DNA of 64,000 bases from Carposina sasakii (taxonomy: Eukaryota > Arthropoda > Insecta > Lepidoptera > Carposinidae), in the NCBI GenBank assembly GCA_014607495.2, contig CP053160.1:7502001-7566000 (forward strand), written 5' to 3'. A model generated the notes under the pieces. That model saw nothing but the letters and a program-made list of their open reading frames with translations. It searched no databases and was not told the origin of the DNA. Positions 46,113 through 57,270 of this stretch are shown here, piece after piece. A program made the position numbers and the translations under genes. Positions within the stretch are counted from its first letter, which is position 1, and each line of letters starts with the position of its first letter.

Positions 46113-46287
46113 TTTTTGAAAAACGTTAAAATACCTATTTTCATTAAAGATATTCAAGTTTCTATGATTGTTACTTAAAAGCCAATTAAATAAAGATTCA
46201 GTAAATGTAGAAGATTTTGTTTTATTTCAATTGCAGTGAATATTACAGTGTAATTTTCATAGGGGGTACGACTTAAGCAACCTTACC

Positions 46288-48106
46288 CTATATGGGTATA
46301 TCTGCAGTATCTCACGATCTCAAAATCCCCAAAAAGGCCGGTCAGCCAAAGACGCGATACAAGAACTTTGGGCTGGACCGATTTGAATGGATCTTCAGTA
46401 AAATTTGTAGTGTTTAATCAAAAGTCCATAGTAACATGTTTCGCATTGAACTTCATCGAGGTAATTTTTTTTTTGTATTTGAATTTGGGTACTTGTAATT
46501 TCGACTAACACCTAAAAACAGAAGTCAACCTTCTTATGGTGAGGTTAGGCGAAGTAACTTTGGCTAAGACCTTGGTAGCGTCAGCTTCAAAAAACTATTA
46601 AGCATACGACTTGACATCTCCTTATTGAATGTCCCGCAATTTCCTCCAAATGTGGTTTGTCATTCTGCGTGACAAACGTGACGGTCGCGACTGACGCAAC
46701 GTAACACGCGTGACGTGATGAGCGTGACGCACACGAGGAACGTAATATCAAGATGGTCTATTTACATAAACGCCATTCTGTTTATCTCGATTTATGTCAA
46801 GAAAAAAGATGAGCTCTGTCTTAGGTCTCGCCCCCATTATATACGTTCACTGTAAGCAGCGAATTTGTACATTATATAATAGCACTAGAGTCTGCAAGCG
46901 AAACGTTGAAAACTGTGTAATGATCATTTAAAATCTAATATATAAAATTCTCGTGTCGCGATACCAAATTCCTCCGAAACGGCTAGACCAATTTTTATAC
47001 ACACACGTAAGCGGAGCCGCAGGCAACTTCTATTATAATTGTAATAATAAATGGGTCCATATAAATGCAATCAGTTTGTCGTTTATTACCTATATTACCC
47101 TACTCTAATAGGGACGAAGCACAAGCCCTAATGTTAATATACATCGAGTAGAAACTCCATCAATTTACTCCGAGTATTTCGTATAACTCCGACTTTAAAC
47201 ACGGAGTGTGAAGGAAAATCGTTTTATAATTTGTATTGATAATGCTTCAGGGAATATCTTGGAGACTTTTTTTTGTACTTCTTTTTGATGTTTTCTCAAT
47301 ATTGTGTATTTTTTATATTGCATTTACTTGTAATACTTTAAAAAGTTTTCCTTGTCTTTTCAATGAAGCCAGCTCCACAAACTTGGCAAGACTGCAAAAG
47401 ACTTGACGAATTCGGTAGTATAGAGTAAGTTTTCATTTGTGTTCGTATTGTTTACGTAAGCGTGTGTTGCCTGTGTACTGTGTCTGGCACATGCATTATA
47501 AACAACATACGGTTCAGTTCACCCGACTTTCTTCGGCCAAAACCGCTGGAAATGCAGTAGAATATTTTATGCTAGCTTATACTTTGCTTGGTTGTTTAAG
47601 TACACATAGTTGCTTCCTGAATTTCCTGAAGGAAAGATAATGAGGAGATGCGTAGTCGGTTTAGCCATATGACCGCCAATGTAGACTACACAGAGCGCTA
47701 TGAATCAATGACTAGAAAACATACGAGTATACCTCTCACAATTTGCCCTTCCATCCACTACGGTGGTATTTTTTTTTTAAATATATATGTACATTTGGCA
47801 TGCTCTAGAGTCTAATCGTTTTGTCGCAATTTTAACTTGATAGGTATCATTAGATTCATCTTAGTCGTGAGAGTGATACTAGATAGGATCGAATTTTTTA
47901 TGCCATTTTGCTCTTTAATTTTTTATAATTCCGTTTATATTTGCTTATGACTTTACTAATGCAAGTGTGGTTTGGCATTGGTTTACGCTTCAGTCCGCCT
48001 CCCCCGGGTTAAACTTTCCACAAATACGCCTACGCATTCCGATTAATGACTTCCGTCGCGCAGTATTTGAGTATATAATACGATCGACGGGTAATGATCC
48101 AAAATC
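46288..48106. other. No gene; one Helitron-like fragment
   Basis: 46934-47018 starts 'TCTAATATATAAAATTCTCG' and ends 'ggagccgcaggcaacttcta', a truncated Helitron-like element. A cluster of TGACG motifs lies at 46660-46735. Otherwise no recognisable content. Confidence 0.4.
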
Positions 48107-48172
48107 CACACACACACACATACACACACTACACACACACACATACACACACTACACACACACATACTGTTA
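48107..48172. repeat. (AC)n microsatellite with TACAC interruptions
   Basis: ACACAC runs interrupted by 'ATACACACACT' every 20 or so bases. Confidence 0.95.
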
Positions 48173-48241
48173 ACTATACACATCTACATGTTCAATCAAA
48201 AACCAACTAGGTATATAATAATATAATATACACGCGACTAT

Positions 48242-48420
48242 CTCGAAATGAGGTAGCCAGATCCCGCAGCCTCGTTTAGTAAAGCGGGGACAGATGTAAA
48301 TGATCAGTGATAAGTTGCCAGCTTATCGCCTCAGAGAATACTAAAGTTAGTCGACTCTTACGACATGCACAAAGTGATGCAGCTGATGTATTCTAATAAA
48401 GCCTCGCATCACCACACTAA
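48242..48420 (+). repeat. Interspersed repeat family C, complete-looking copy
   Basis: Contains all landmarks in order: 'gaggtagccagatcccgcag', 'gcggggacagatgtaaatga', 'gtgataagttgccagcttat', 'gtcgactcttacgacatgca' and 'gatgcagctgatgtattcta', ending at 'cgcatcaccaca'. Confidence 0.65.
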
Positions 48421-51059
48421 AAAATCGTTTCAAAACAACAATAAGTACTTAAGCCTAAAAGGATGACTTTTTCTATTACTTGGAGAATTTAATTAGTACT
48501 GAATAGAGAATCTAAACCAACATTTATTCAAAGGGAATTGGACGCGACCAAAGAGCTTTTCACTTTGGAAAATTCATCGTTTTCATAAAACGGAATTCAT
48601 AAAATGAAATTTTATTTCACTTCACTTTGTAATGGACCAAAATATTAACACTAAATGTTTCTGTATATTTCGATAAATTGAAGTGAATAACATCTTAATA
48701 TCTTTATAGTACTTATACCCAAGAGACAGATAATAGTTGCTTGCGTCCTCCGATCCTGGTGACCTTCAAGAAAAAGAAGAAGGACTTTGTTATACACGTA
48801 TAGTGATGATGAGAAGGCACCTGGCAGAAGACCATAGTCACAAACATACATACATCGTCTCATACTGTAGCAAAATTTTCTTACTATCTTTACTAAAACA
48901 AAATGATGCTATGCCAGAGAAATCGCATTTATTACCAGCGACCAGTCGTCGTCGGTTCAAATCCAGTTGCAATACTCGTAATGTGATTTCTCGATGACGT
49001 TCCGTTTATCCGCAATCGAGTTCCAATGTTCTAATAATCTCGTTGGTGGACACCGCAGAGAAATAACATTGTTTACCAATCCGAGAAGATCGACGGGCTG
49101 CTATCTGATACGACTTAATGATGATCTAAATACCAAAGTACTTACCATGAAAGTATTATTACATAGCTTTGTGATTCTGCTATATGACTGCTTTATGAGA
49201 CCTGATAGAAAGGCAGCGTTACAGAAGCTGCAGAGTTCACGCGGATATATTTAAGAAGACGCCTCGAAATATAAATATAAAATTTGTCATAAAATTATTA
49301 ATAAAATTTGTCATTTGTGTTCATCAGGGAGTATAAACGGGAATTCAAAATGGAAACATATGTACAAAAATTAGAGCGGGCCACCAAACCGAAATTAGAG
49401 TCATGATAGTCATAAGTTATTATTAAATTAATTCACACAAATTCAATTATTTTATGCAATGAGAATTAACTTAAACACTCAAGTAAGTAATCTACTTGAC
49501 TTATCGTAGTTTACATATCAAAGGCTTTACGCCTCTTTGAGTTGGAGTAATAGCGAGATCAAACAAATTCTGTAAGTAATTTATTTATCTCTTTGATATT
49601 TCAGCTTGCTAATTAAATATTTACTCTAAAAAGTTAATTTAATATGAATCCCAAATGAAACAATTATTTATTTGCTACATTATTAAATCAGAGACATGCT
49701 TCGCCAAAAAATGTGGCATGTAAATATTTTCACATAAATATTTTTAATGCTCAAATTATCATTGTGTTGATGCGGGCGATGATATCAGCTGCATTTTCTT
49801 GTCATAAGAGACGACTAAGAAACGACGAAGCGATCAGAGTAACTTGTCTTTCCTTTAATATACCTTTCGCTGTTAATAAACGTAAAGGTTGTTTATTTTA
49901 ATTGGCTTCATTTTATGTTTATTTTTACTGTGTAACTGTAAGAATAGGTATGGATTTTTGTTGATTAAATAAAATATTATTTTTTTTTCACGTCAAGCAT
50001 AGACAGTCAAGCATAGACAGATGTAAATGACCACTAACAAGTTGCTAGCTCAATTTCTGTGAGAATGCCAGAAATCCTTAGTCGACTCTTACGACATGTA
50101 CGGAAGAAATGCAGCTGATGTATTCTAGTGAATCCCCGCATCTGCACAGGACATCACGGTAATGGGCTAAAAGTTATTTTGTGGTGAAAGTCTGGCTGAC
50201 GATTAATACATTACCTGCGTAGGTTAAGTTAACAGTCTGCATTGATTTATCGGAGCTCCTCTTTGTAATTTCTTCATGAGTCGAACGTTTAACGGGAGTT
50301 GTGAACTAGTTTCTCGGTCGTTTAGCCTGAATGCAGTTTAAATAAACTGTTGTAAAAAGGAGATAGAAATGTATAGCAGAAAAACAGAATAACGATGCTC
50401 GGAGCTGTAAAACGCAAAGGAATAACACCATGACAAGCCAAAACATTGTTATAAAACTTGTGTAAAGTTGTGCATTGAAAACAAGGAAATGATTGCATAA
50501 ATAGAAAACATGGGTTTACCAAAGTACCTCATGACATTTGACAGAAAAATGTTTGGATTATTTGGCAAAATGAGAAATTTTGATAGTTAAAGGGCAAGTC
50601 TACTTTTCTTTTTAACAGTAAATGTTTTCTCCTGCCGTGCATGTCGTAAAGAGTCGACCAAGGAAATCGGGCGCTCTCTCAAACGAGAAGCTAGCAACTT
50701 AACACTGATTTAATTTACACATACTATTCTAAACCTCTATATGTATATAACATATAATATAATATAACAGCTAATAGCGGTCGTTAAGTCTTCTTTGTAC
50801 ATAACACCCCTCCCGTAATTGACTCAACGAACTTATGATTAAATAAACTTGAGGCGGCGCGTTTTGTTATTACATTTTCGCTTCCTTAAAGATCTATTCA
50901 GAAAATGTAACTTTTAATATCATTACGTCCCTTCACGGGTCTGCCTTCGGGCACTTAGCGTATCAACGTGTGCGTACGATTGTACGCCATCTTAAATTTT
51001 AACTTTCGGAAAAACTTTTCGGGTTCTTATTAAGGCTACTTAATAAAGCAGCCTCTGCA
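48421..51059. other. No gene; two repeat C copies
   Basis: Repeat C occurs at 50000-50155 (plus) and 50628-50720 (minus). The 86-codon frames at 48737-49254 have no recognisable motif; 48935-48970 includes a B-box-like 'GGTTCAAATCC' but no matching tRNA structure. Confidence 0.4.
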
Positions 51060-52125
51060 TAAGCAGTGTGAAGAACAGCCTGGCAAATATTTTAATGCTG
51101 CAAATACAGACCAACTGTCTGTCATTGATCTTCACGTAAGCATAACATTATACCATCAACCTACTTAATTGATGGCATTCAACTGAAGGAGGTTGACAGT
51201 ATCAGAGATTTGGGAGTTACAATGGATACGAAGCTTACCTTCGTACCACACATGGACAGGGTTACTAAAAAGGCCTCACAAATGCTAGGATTTGTTCTTC
51301 GAACTAGCAGTAAAACAAAAGTAATTCTCTACAACAGCCTCGTGAGGAGTAGTCTCGAGTACTGTAGTGTGGTATGGCGACCGCACTATGCTACCCATTC
51401 CTTGCGGCTCGAAAGGATACAGAAGAGGTTCGCATATCATTTGGCATACTCTGCAGGAGTAGCGAAGAAATATAAATCCTATAACGAGAGGCTGGAGTAC
51501 TTTAAGCTCGTAGATTTGAGCAGGCGTAGAGACATGATCGACCTCATGTTTCTTTACAGAATTGTTCAGGGTCACATAGATTCCCCTTATCTTCTTTCTC
51601 GTCTCAGGATCAGTGCTCCAGTAAGATACCCCCGTGGTCTTATCGCCCCCTTTGCTGCGCCGCTACGTAGAACCGTATTAGGTCGAAACTCACCTATACC
51701 GCGAATGTCGAGACTGTTCAATAAAATAAGCCAATACACAGATATATTTGCTACAAGTGAATCGAAGTACAGGTTGCAGATCCGTAAGGCTCTGGGTAGA
51801 TATTAGCTCAGAGTGTCGTTTTCGCCTCAATTATTTACCATTCAATTTTTTATTATGATTTAACTGGTTAAAGATACTTAACTTGTCTTTCGTTGATTAA
51901 CTCCATATTATTAAGGTATTACTTGTTTACTTGTCGTGTCAGTGTGATACAAACCTGAGTGATAATGCGTTTTTGTAGATTAATTTTTTGAAATGTTTTG
52001 ACTAGTATTAGTACGTGCTGTGTTTGCCCGTAATTAATTGTGCACTACCAGGAATTGTATGATATAGATGATACTCAATCATGTAAAAGTGTAACAATTG
52101 TGGGTATTCCTCAATAAATAAATAA
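51060..52125 (+). mobile_element. 5'-truncated LINE (CR1/Jockey-like), 3' end
   Basis: RT C-terminal coding end followed by about 310 bp of 3' UTR ending in 'CAATAAATAAATAAAAAA' near 52118. Upstream of 51129 RT-like codons ('NCLSLIFT') continue in another frame, so there is a frameshift near 51125. Confidence 0.8.
51129..51806 (+). pseudogene. LINE RT C-terminal fragment
   Basis: Open from 51129 to a TAG at 51804-51806. Reads 'KHNIIPSTYLIDGIQL', then 'VDSIRDLGVTMDTKLTF', 'MLGFVLRTS', 'LYNSLVRSSLEYCSVVW', 'LERIQKRFAYHLAY' and a final 'RLRISAPVRYPRGLIAPF' block. These are the standard post-RT motifs of CR1/Jockey-type LINEs. The catalytic domain is absent because the copy is 5'-truncated. The ATG at about 51222 is internal. 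Confidence 0.85.
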
Positions 52126-52310
52126 AAAATCTTTTGTACATCTGGTGTTCCCCTTCGTGATACCTCAGAAAAATTGTATTAATCTTGTACTTTTTGTCTT
52201 AACTTATCATTTCTTATGTTCTGGATAAATAAATAATTTAAAAAACGAAAATTTTAAATACGAGTATTTTGCCTGGCTGTAATTTTTTTTATGATTTAGG
52301 TTTGTCTTTA
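52126..52310. other. No feature seen
   Basis: Short AT-rich spacer between a LINE tail and the next element. Confidence 0.5.
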
Positions 52311-52453
52311 CTACCTATACGTAAATGAAATTGTATTAGGCGTGACAATTCGGAAGTTCAAACATTCACTATGGGTGCGCCCACCACCGGGCCCTACACC
52401 CTCCACTGACCCTCGGATCTGATAACTCATAACTGCGAAAACAGGCACTTGCA

Positions 52454-52521
52454 CTCTAAAACCCAACACATTACTTACACACACACAGTAATAACAGTAA
52501 GTAATGTGTTGGGTTTTAGAG
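52454..52521. repeat. Perfect 24-bp stem hairpin
   Basis: CTCTAAAACCCAACACATTA plus CTTA pairs without mismatch with the inverted copy at 52498-52521 across a 20-nt loop with CACACACA. It lies between the left arm and the ribozyme-like core. Confidence 0.9.
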
Positions 52522-52542
52522 GTTCATAATAATTAGTGGTTT

Positions 52543-52608
52543 ACTAATTTCTATAATCCTGAGGATGCCACGGTTGTTGGCGAAACATATGTAGATTATT
52601 TATCTAGT
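52543..52608 (+). ncRNA. Hammerhead-like self-cleaving ribozyme motif (type I layout)
   Basis: Core box CTGAGGA (52559-52565). Stem II is GCCA/TGGC (52567-52570 with 52578-52581) with a 7-nt loop. GAAAC (52582-52586) follows; the palindromic ACAT/ATGT (52585-52592) can form stem III; the cleavage triplet is GTA, with the predicted cut after 52593. Helix I pairs ATAATC (52553-52558) with GATTAT (52594-52599), and an outer ACTA/TAGT pair (52543-52546, 52605-52608) flanks an internal loop. The weakness is one extra U (52566) between the core box and stem II. The pairs recur in the diverged 12.9-kb copy. Confidence 0.55.
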
Positions 52609-52785
52609 TTTTGATTTCAGAATAGTGCAATGTATTGTCTTACATGCTAGGTGCTCGGGTCTGGTTTCTCATGGTGATTGTAGTTAATGCAAGTGCCTAT
52701 TTTCGCAGTTATGAGTTATCAGATCCGAGGGTCAGTGGAGGGTGTAGGGCCCGGTGGTGGGCGAACCCATAGTGAATACCTATAC

Positions 52786-53617
52786 ATACATAGACACCAC
52801 AGAGGCTTTTATATGTCTTTGATCTTATTGGCACTTAAAACAATTGAAAGATATTAAATGTGATTTTACAGCAAAACCTGTGTCAACGTAGGCATTATCT
52901 TACTATAAGCATGTGAGAAAAGGAAATAATAAACTGTAATAAAATAAAATCTTTACCACTTATTCTGTGCTTTTATTGCAGCAATAAGTCTTTACGAGTA
53001 TGCCGACCATATTTCTGAAGAACAATAATATTTATAGTTCTTAATATAAGGGAATGGCGCTATAATTCACGTCGAATCGTGTTAGCAGGACTGTCTAGTG
53101 ATCTAGATTAATTTCTTCTGCATATTTTTTATGGGGCATTACTTTCCACGCTTGGAAATTATAATAATAAGATATACATATTTAACCAATAAAAAATACT
53201 CGGGAATATTGCCCAACCTTAGCTTGGTTAGTGAGAATTGGTTACCGGTTACTGAATACGAGTATAACTTAACTCTACGTCAATTAGTAGTTATTTATTT
53301 TTCGGTTCAATAATTTTGCTGCGAATTACTTTTAGGTTTTAGGTACTTTTAAATAAGATTGTTTTATAAATTGTGCCAAAAATGGAAATCGAGGTAATCC
53401 TTTAATCTCTGTATTTGCAAAATATCTAACATCAATAGCTTTCCCAGATTTCAACAAAAACCTTTGAACCTTTCTCTCAAACGAAAACGTTAATCGTGTG
53501 AATATTTCGCACAATTGACTTTAACAAATGGACTGTTTGTCGCCATGTTATAGAGATAGGTCATATGTTCACTCTAATTACTGTGGGTACTTGCAAAATG
53601 TTGATAGGTGCTATATA
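52786..53617. other. No gene seen
   Basis: AT-rich unique-looking sequence; frames at 53131-53514 lack recognisable motifs. Confidence 0.4.
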
Positions 53618-53850
53618 CAGGATGATTTTTGGTCGTCAACGTTCCCGAAAACTACGGAATCTCCTCATCATCACGATCATTTTTCTCCATGGAAGCTTAA
53701 CTGGGAAGTGTCTGGTTTCCAAAATATTAGGGTACAAAGTAATTATTTGATATATGATTTTCTGCATAAATGTATATTGACGCGTATAGAAAGATTTTTT
53801 TTTTCAAAAAATTATTAATATCTGTCTATGAAAAAACTAGCATAAACAGT
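53618..53850 (+). mobile_element. Tc1/mariner-type MITE, 3'-truncated copy
   Basis: Starts CAGGATGATTTTTGG after TA and shares 'cgttcccgaaaactacggaa', 'gtgtctggtttccaaaatat' and 'ctgtctatgaaaaaactagc' with 30802-31162. The right TIR is missing. Confidence 0.65.
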
Positions 53851-54920
53851 CAAGAGTATAACATAATTATGAATTTTATTATTTACTGTCTCATAAGTAC
53901 AAATCACATATTACATAACTGCGTTGCAAGTTATTTATGTTATTGTCATCTAAGTACCTACTCTTGCTGATAGCGCTCGTAAAATTATTATGTAAATATC
54001 AAACATACATTTATAGTACGACGCACGAACAGATTTTTATGCTACTTTTTATGTCACCAAAGAGAGACGTCGTAAAATGTAATGGCTACATAAACTTGCA
54101 TCTAAGTCGTTTTGAGACAGAGGCGATACAGATGTAATAAGTCTAAGTTACTATTTCTTAAAGCCATCTAAGCATAGAAGCGCCGCCATATAGCGGTGGC
54201 AATACAACGGTAAAATGACGTTATTAGAACGTTGTCTATCTAAGCAAATTAAAGCGGTTACCTAAAGAACGGTAAATCTAACTTTATTCCCAAAAAGGAG
54301 TAGCCAAAACTGCATGATCCCGAAGAAGATCGTACAGCCACGTTTAGTAACAATTTGCTAGCTCATCGGTAGTTTACACGCGCCGTTTTAACATTGAAAA
54401 CGCTTCAGAGACGACTCTCACTGCCGCATTACGGCCGCCAAGTCATGGTACCGCTATCCTAGGAAACTATAACTTCACTCTAGTTAAAATGCTATACCAC
54501 CTACATAATTTTGTCATGACGTATCCTCAAATTATGTACCAACTTTTTGCCTGTCAGTCTAGTTTTCTAAGTGTTAAACTGTGAGCCTCCCGTTGTTTTT
54601 CTGGCACAAACATAACGCAATCTAGAGACTGGTAACGGATCAATGAATGTGGGCTAAGTTAATGAATTGTAAAAATTTATTTTTATTTTATTTATTTATT
54701 TCATACCTTACTTCTATCTTTACAGGTTTAACCTACCACGACAGAGTAGCAACTTTATACTTAAGTGTAACATACGATGTACATAGTTATTTTTGTAAAT
54801 TCATTCAAAGTACAATGGAATAGGTCAGTAATATCCGCAACTTTATTGAGCGTATGCATCGTGCGCGTCATTAGTGCTTTGTTTACTAGATTGGTCCTTA
54901 TTTATTATTTATTATGAAAC
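53851..54920. other. No gene; diverged repeat C at 54295-54420
   Basis: A repeat C copy ('agtagccaaaactgcatgat') at 54295-54420, a (TTTA)n run near 54676-54700, and otherwise AT-rich sequence. Confidence 0.4.
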
Positions 54921-54937
54921 ATTTATAGCACAATATG

Positions 54938-55090
54938 AAATTTAGAAAAGAGATGGTAAAATTCGTCATCCGAGTAATTGACCCGGTAGCTCAGTGGTGG
55001 TCAGAGCAGCTGGCAAGGTTAGCAGTAGTCGTGGGTTCGATTCCCACTCGGGTGAAGAATTTTTTCCATTTCTTTATTAATAATTTTATA
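54938..55090 (+). mobile_element. tRNA-derived SINE (family 2), full-length with 17-bp TSD
   Basis: Starts 'AATTTAGAAAAGAGATGG'. It has 'GACCCGGTAGCTCAGTGG' and 'GGTTCGATTCC' as A- and B-box regions and ends 'TTATTAATAATTTTATA'. Target duplication: ATTTATAGCACAATATG (54921-54937) and the copy at 55091-55107 with one mismatch. Confidence 0.9.
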
Positions 55091-55127
55091 ATTTATAGCA
55101 CATTATGCATACGTACATATTACAAAC

Positions 55128-55317
55128 ATGGGGTAGCCAGAGCCGTAAGATCGCGAAGGAGATCCTGACACGTTACGTAGAAAAGCGTGATCAGATAGTC
55201 GTATTAATGATGATCAGTGATAAGTCATCACTAGCTTATCACCTGAGAGAATACAAGATATGCACAGAATGTTATGCAGCTTATGTATTTGAGTAAATCT
55301 CCGCAATAGCACAGGCA
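55128..55317 (+). repeat. Interspersed repeat family C copy
   Basis: Has 'atggggtagccagagccgta', 'gatgatcagtgataagt', 'gcttatcacctgagagaata' and an end near 'ctccgcaatagcacag'. It directly abuts the Helitron-like element at 55318. Confidence 0.6.
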
Positions 55318-55524
55318 TCTATACGAATATTATAAATGTGAAAGTGTATGTGTGTGTATGTTTGTCCGTCTTTCGCGGCAAAACTACGAAACTGATTTCA
55401 ATTAAATTGGTACAAAAATAGTCTAAAGCCCAAGAAAGGACTTAAGCTAATTTTTATTGCGGTAAGTGGCACCACCGCGCGATATACGAATACCGCGTGG
55501 ACGAAGTCGCGGGCAACAGCTAGT
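55318..55524 (+). mobile_element. Helitron-like non-autonomous element
   Basis: Starts TCTATACGAATATTATAAAT and ends 'GTCGCGGGCAACAGCTAGT'. TC at the 5' end and CTAG near the 3' end without TIRs are Helitron traits; a typical 3' hairpin is only weakly suggested. 207 bp, no coding capacity. Confidence 0.6.
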
Positions 55525-57169
55525 TCACAGTATATTGGAATATTAAGGGTAAAAAGTGTACAATATAATTTACACAATATTGATATCAAAATACAGGTTT
55601 AATGTGTATTCATTTTCGTATAAATATTTAGTGCCAATTACTGTTTGAGCTGAAACAGATTCAGTCAATTTAATTTTACACAAAGCACATAAATGTTCAA
55701 TGAATCGCTTCAAAAATTTTTTATAGTCTATGTATCTATATTATTAACGTATAGTTAGAAAGTAACTTTCTGGCAATGTCTGGTAGCCTCAATGTTTTAT
55801 AATAAAACGTAAATGCTATTTTTCCAAAAGTACAAGCTTCAAATATTTAATATGTGTCTAAATATTAAGAATGAAGATTTTACTTTAAACTAATGATAAA
55901 AGAAATTTGTGTTAATTCACAAAACCATGTTAAGCTATTTCCCACTCCGCAGATTGACTACAATTTGATTTAATTCTATTTGCATAGGTAACAAAGCCCG
56001 CAGCGAATCTCAGGAATTCAGTACTGAATTCAGTTAATTCTCTTCGAAATTGAATTTGTTTATACAATTATTAGTATGAGAGATAGAAAGCGGCGTTTTC
56101 AAGAATTTACTCTTATAGACTTGGATATTTCATACTATACTATTGAAATTTCTTTGCTTTGCTTAAATATTATTAGTGTATCTGAACAAAAAATCTATTA
56201 GGTAATCGAATTGCCCATCAGGTGGGAAAACTATAGGATGATTTTAAAAAATCTGTGTTAAATTAATTTTTTATGTTGCAGAGTGGAGACAGACTGACAA
56301 TGCACATCTGACACTACCGGGTAAGAGGTAACTTGTAGGATTTCTTAATATTGCTAAAGAAAAATCAACAACGATGTGAATTTGACAAAGCAGTACATTT
56401 TGCTTTCTTTATTCATTTTTTATTCATAAATTCCCTATTAATATTAGAATTTATGAATAAAAAATTAAAATTATAAATAAAAGATTTTTTTATTCCTATT
56501 AAGAATTTGAAAAATCTGGGATTCTTTTTTATCTCTAGTATTGAAATTGGTTATAGCTCGGTAGAGTTGGACGCTAAATATAAAATATATCGCTCTCACG
56601 GATCTCAACTACTCCTCTATATACATACATACATTATAATCACGCCTTTATCCCTTACGGGGTAGGCAGAGCACTCTTCTAAACAATGTCCTTTATTATC
56701 GGTTACAAACAATTGAAAAACAAATACCCATACCCAGATCCTCCTTATTAATTATATTATTTCTACCTAGTATTATTGAAATAGGTTTATGTTATATGTT
56801 ATTATACAATACTTGTATGTTTATATAATGTTCCTGTAAACGTGGCCCCCTCTAGGCTTTATTTTGGCAACATTGTGTATTCTCCTTCCAACAAATATCC
56901 GATAATCGTGTTTACACGAACGTAACGATCCAACAAAGATTGTCTCACAATAATATCGTAGGCACTTATCCGATTTCAAGTATTTTTGCTTGTTAGAACG
57001 AACGATCGGTTCTGATAGATATTATGCTGGAAGAACGCTACTTAACTAAGGGCCAATGATAATGTCTTACTCTATAAAAAATTTTCAAATTAGAGACAGC
57101 ATAAACTTTAGGTAGGCTAAGGCAGGTAATCTGACCATTGAAAAAATCGCCCCTAAAACATCCGCTTTT
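55525..57169. other. No gene; repeat D fragment at 56618-56678
   Basis: 56618-56678 ('atacatacattataatcacg') is a repeat D 5' fragment. The rest is AT-rich without recognisable frames. Confidence 0.4.
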
Positions 57170-57270
57170 GGCAGCGTTAAGGGTTCTGTAATTAGGTGAC
57201 TACAAACGGAACCCTTATAGATTCATCTGTCTATCTGTTCGCCTGTCCGTATGTTACAGCCACTTAAGGA
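57170..57270 (+). repeat. Interspersed repeat fragment ('ggaacccttatag')
   Basis: 'aaacggaacccttatagatt' followed by 'ctgtctatctgttcgcctgt' is a familiar pattern of insect repeat 3' regions. Class not determined. Confidence 0.4.

Larger units (their letters stand above)
43513..46287 (+). mobile_element. Complete pogo-like (Tc1/mariner) DNA transposon with PHD finger
   Basis: The element is 2775 bp with perfect 21-bp TIRs (43513-43533 and 46267-46287, beginning GGTAAGGTTGCTTAAGTCG). Several subterminal copies of a CTTAAGTCGTACC-like motif lie inside both ends. TA follows the right end (after one C), but the matching left position reads TG, so the target duplication is not clean. It carries one uninterrupted transposase ORF. 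Probably young. Confidence 0.9.
52321..52776 (+). mobile_element. Hammerhead-associated repeat family, fullest copy
   Basis: 456 bp, flanked by the 9-bp direct repeat TACCTATAC (52312-52320 and 52777-52785). Order: a 5' leader ('atgaaattgtattaggcgtg', 'attcggaagttcaaac'), a left arm (52367-52455, 'cactatgggtgcgcccacca...'), a 68-nt perfect hairpin (52454-52521), a hammerhead-like core (52543-52608), and a right arm (about 52686-52774) that is the inverted copy of the left arm with a few mismatches. No open frame. The nearest known class is a non-autonomous Penelope-like element; that is inference. Confidence 0.75.

Noticed and set aside
46660..46735. Cluster of TGACG motifs as a CRE-like enhancer
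   Set aside because: Clustered but irregular; could be decayed simple repeat, with no supporting context.
32048..52776. Classical cut-and-paste foldback transposon
   Set aside because: Target duplications differ in length (9, 12, and 10 bp in the 9.3-kb copy) and copies are 5'-truncated, which does not fit a fixed-TSD DNA transposase.
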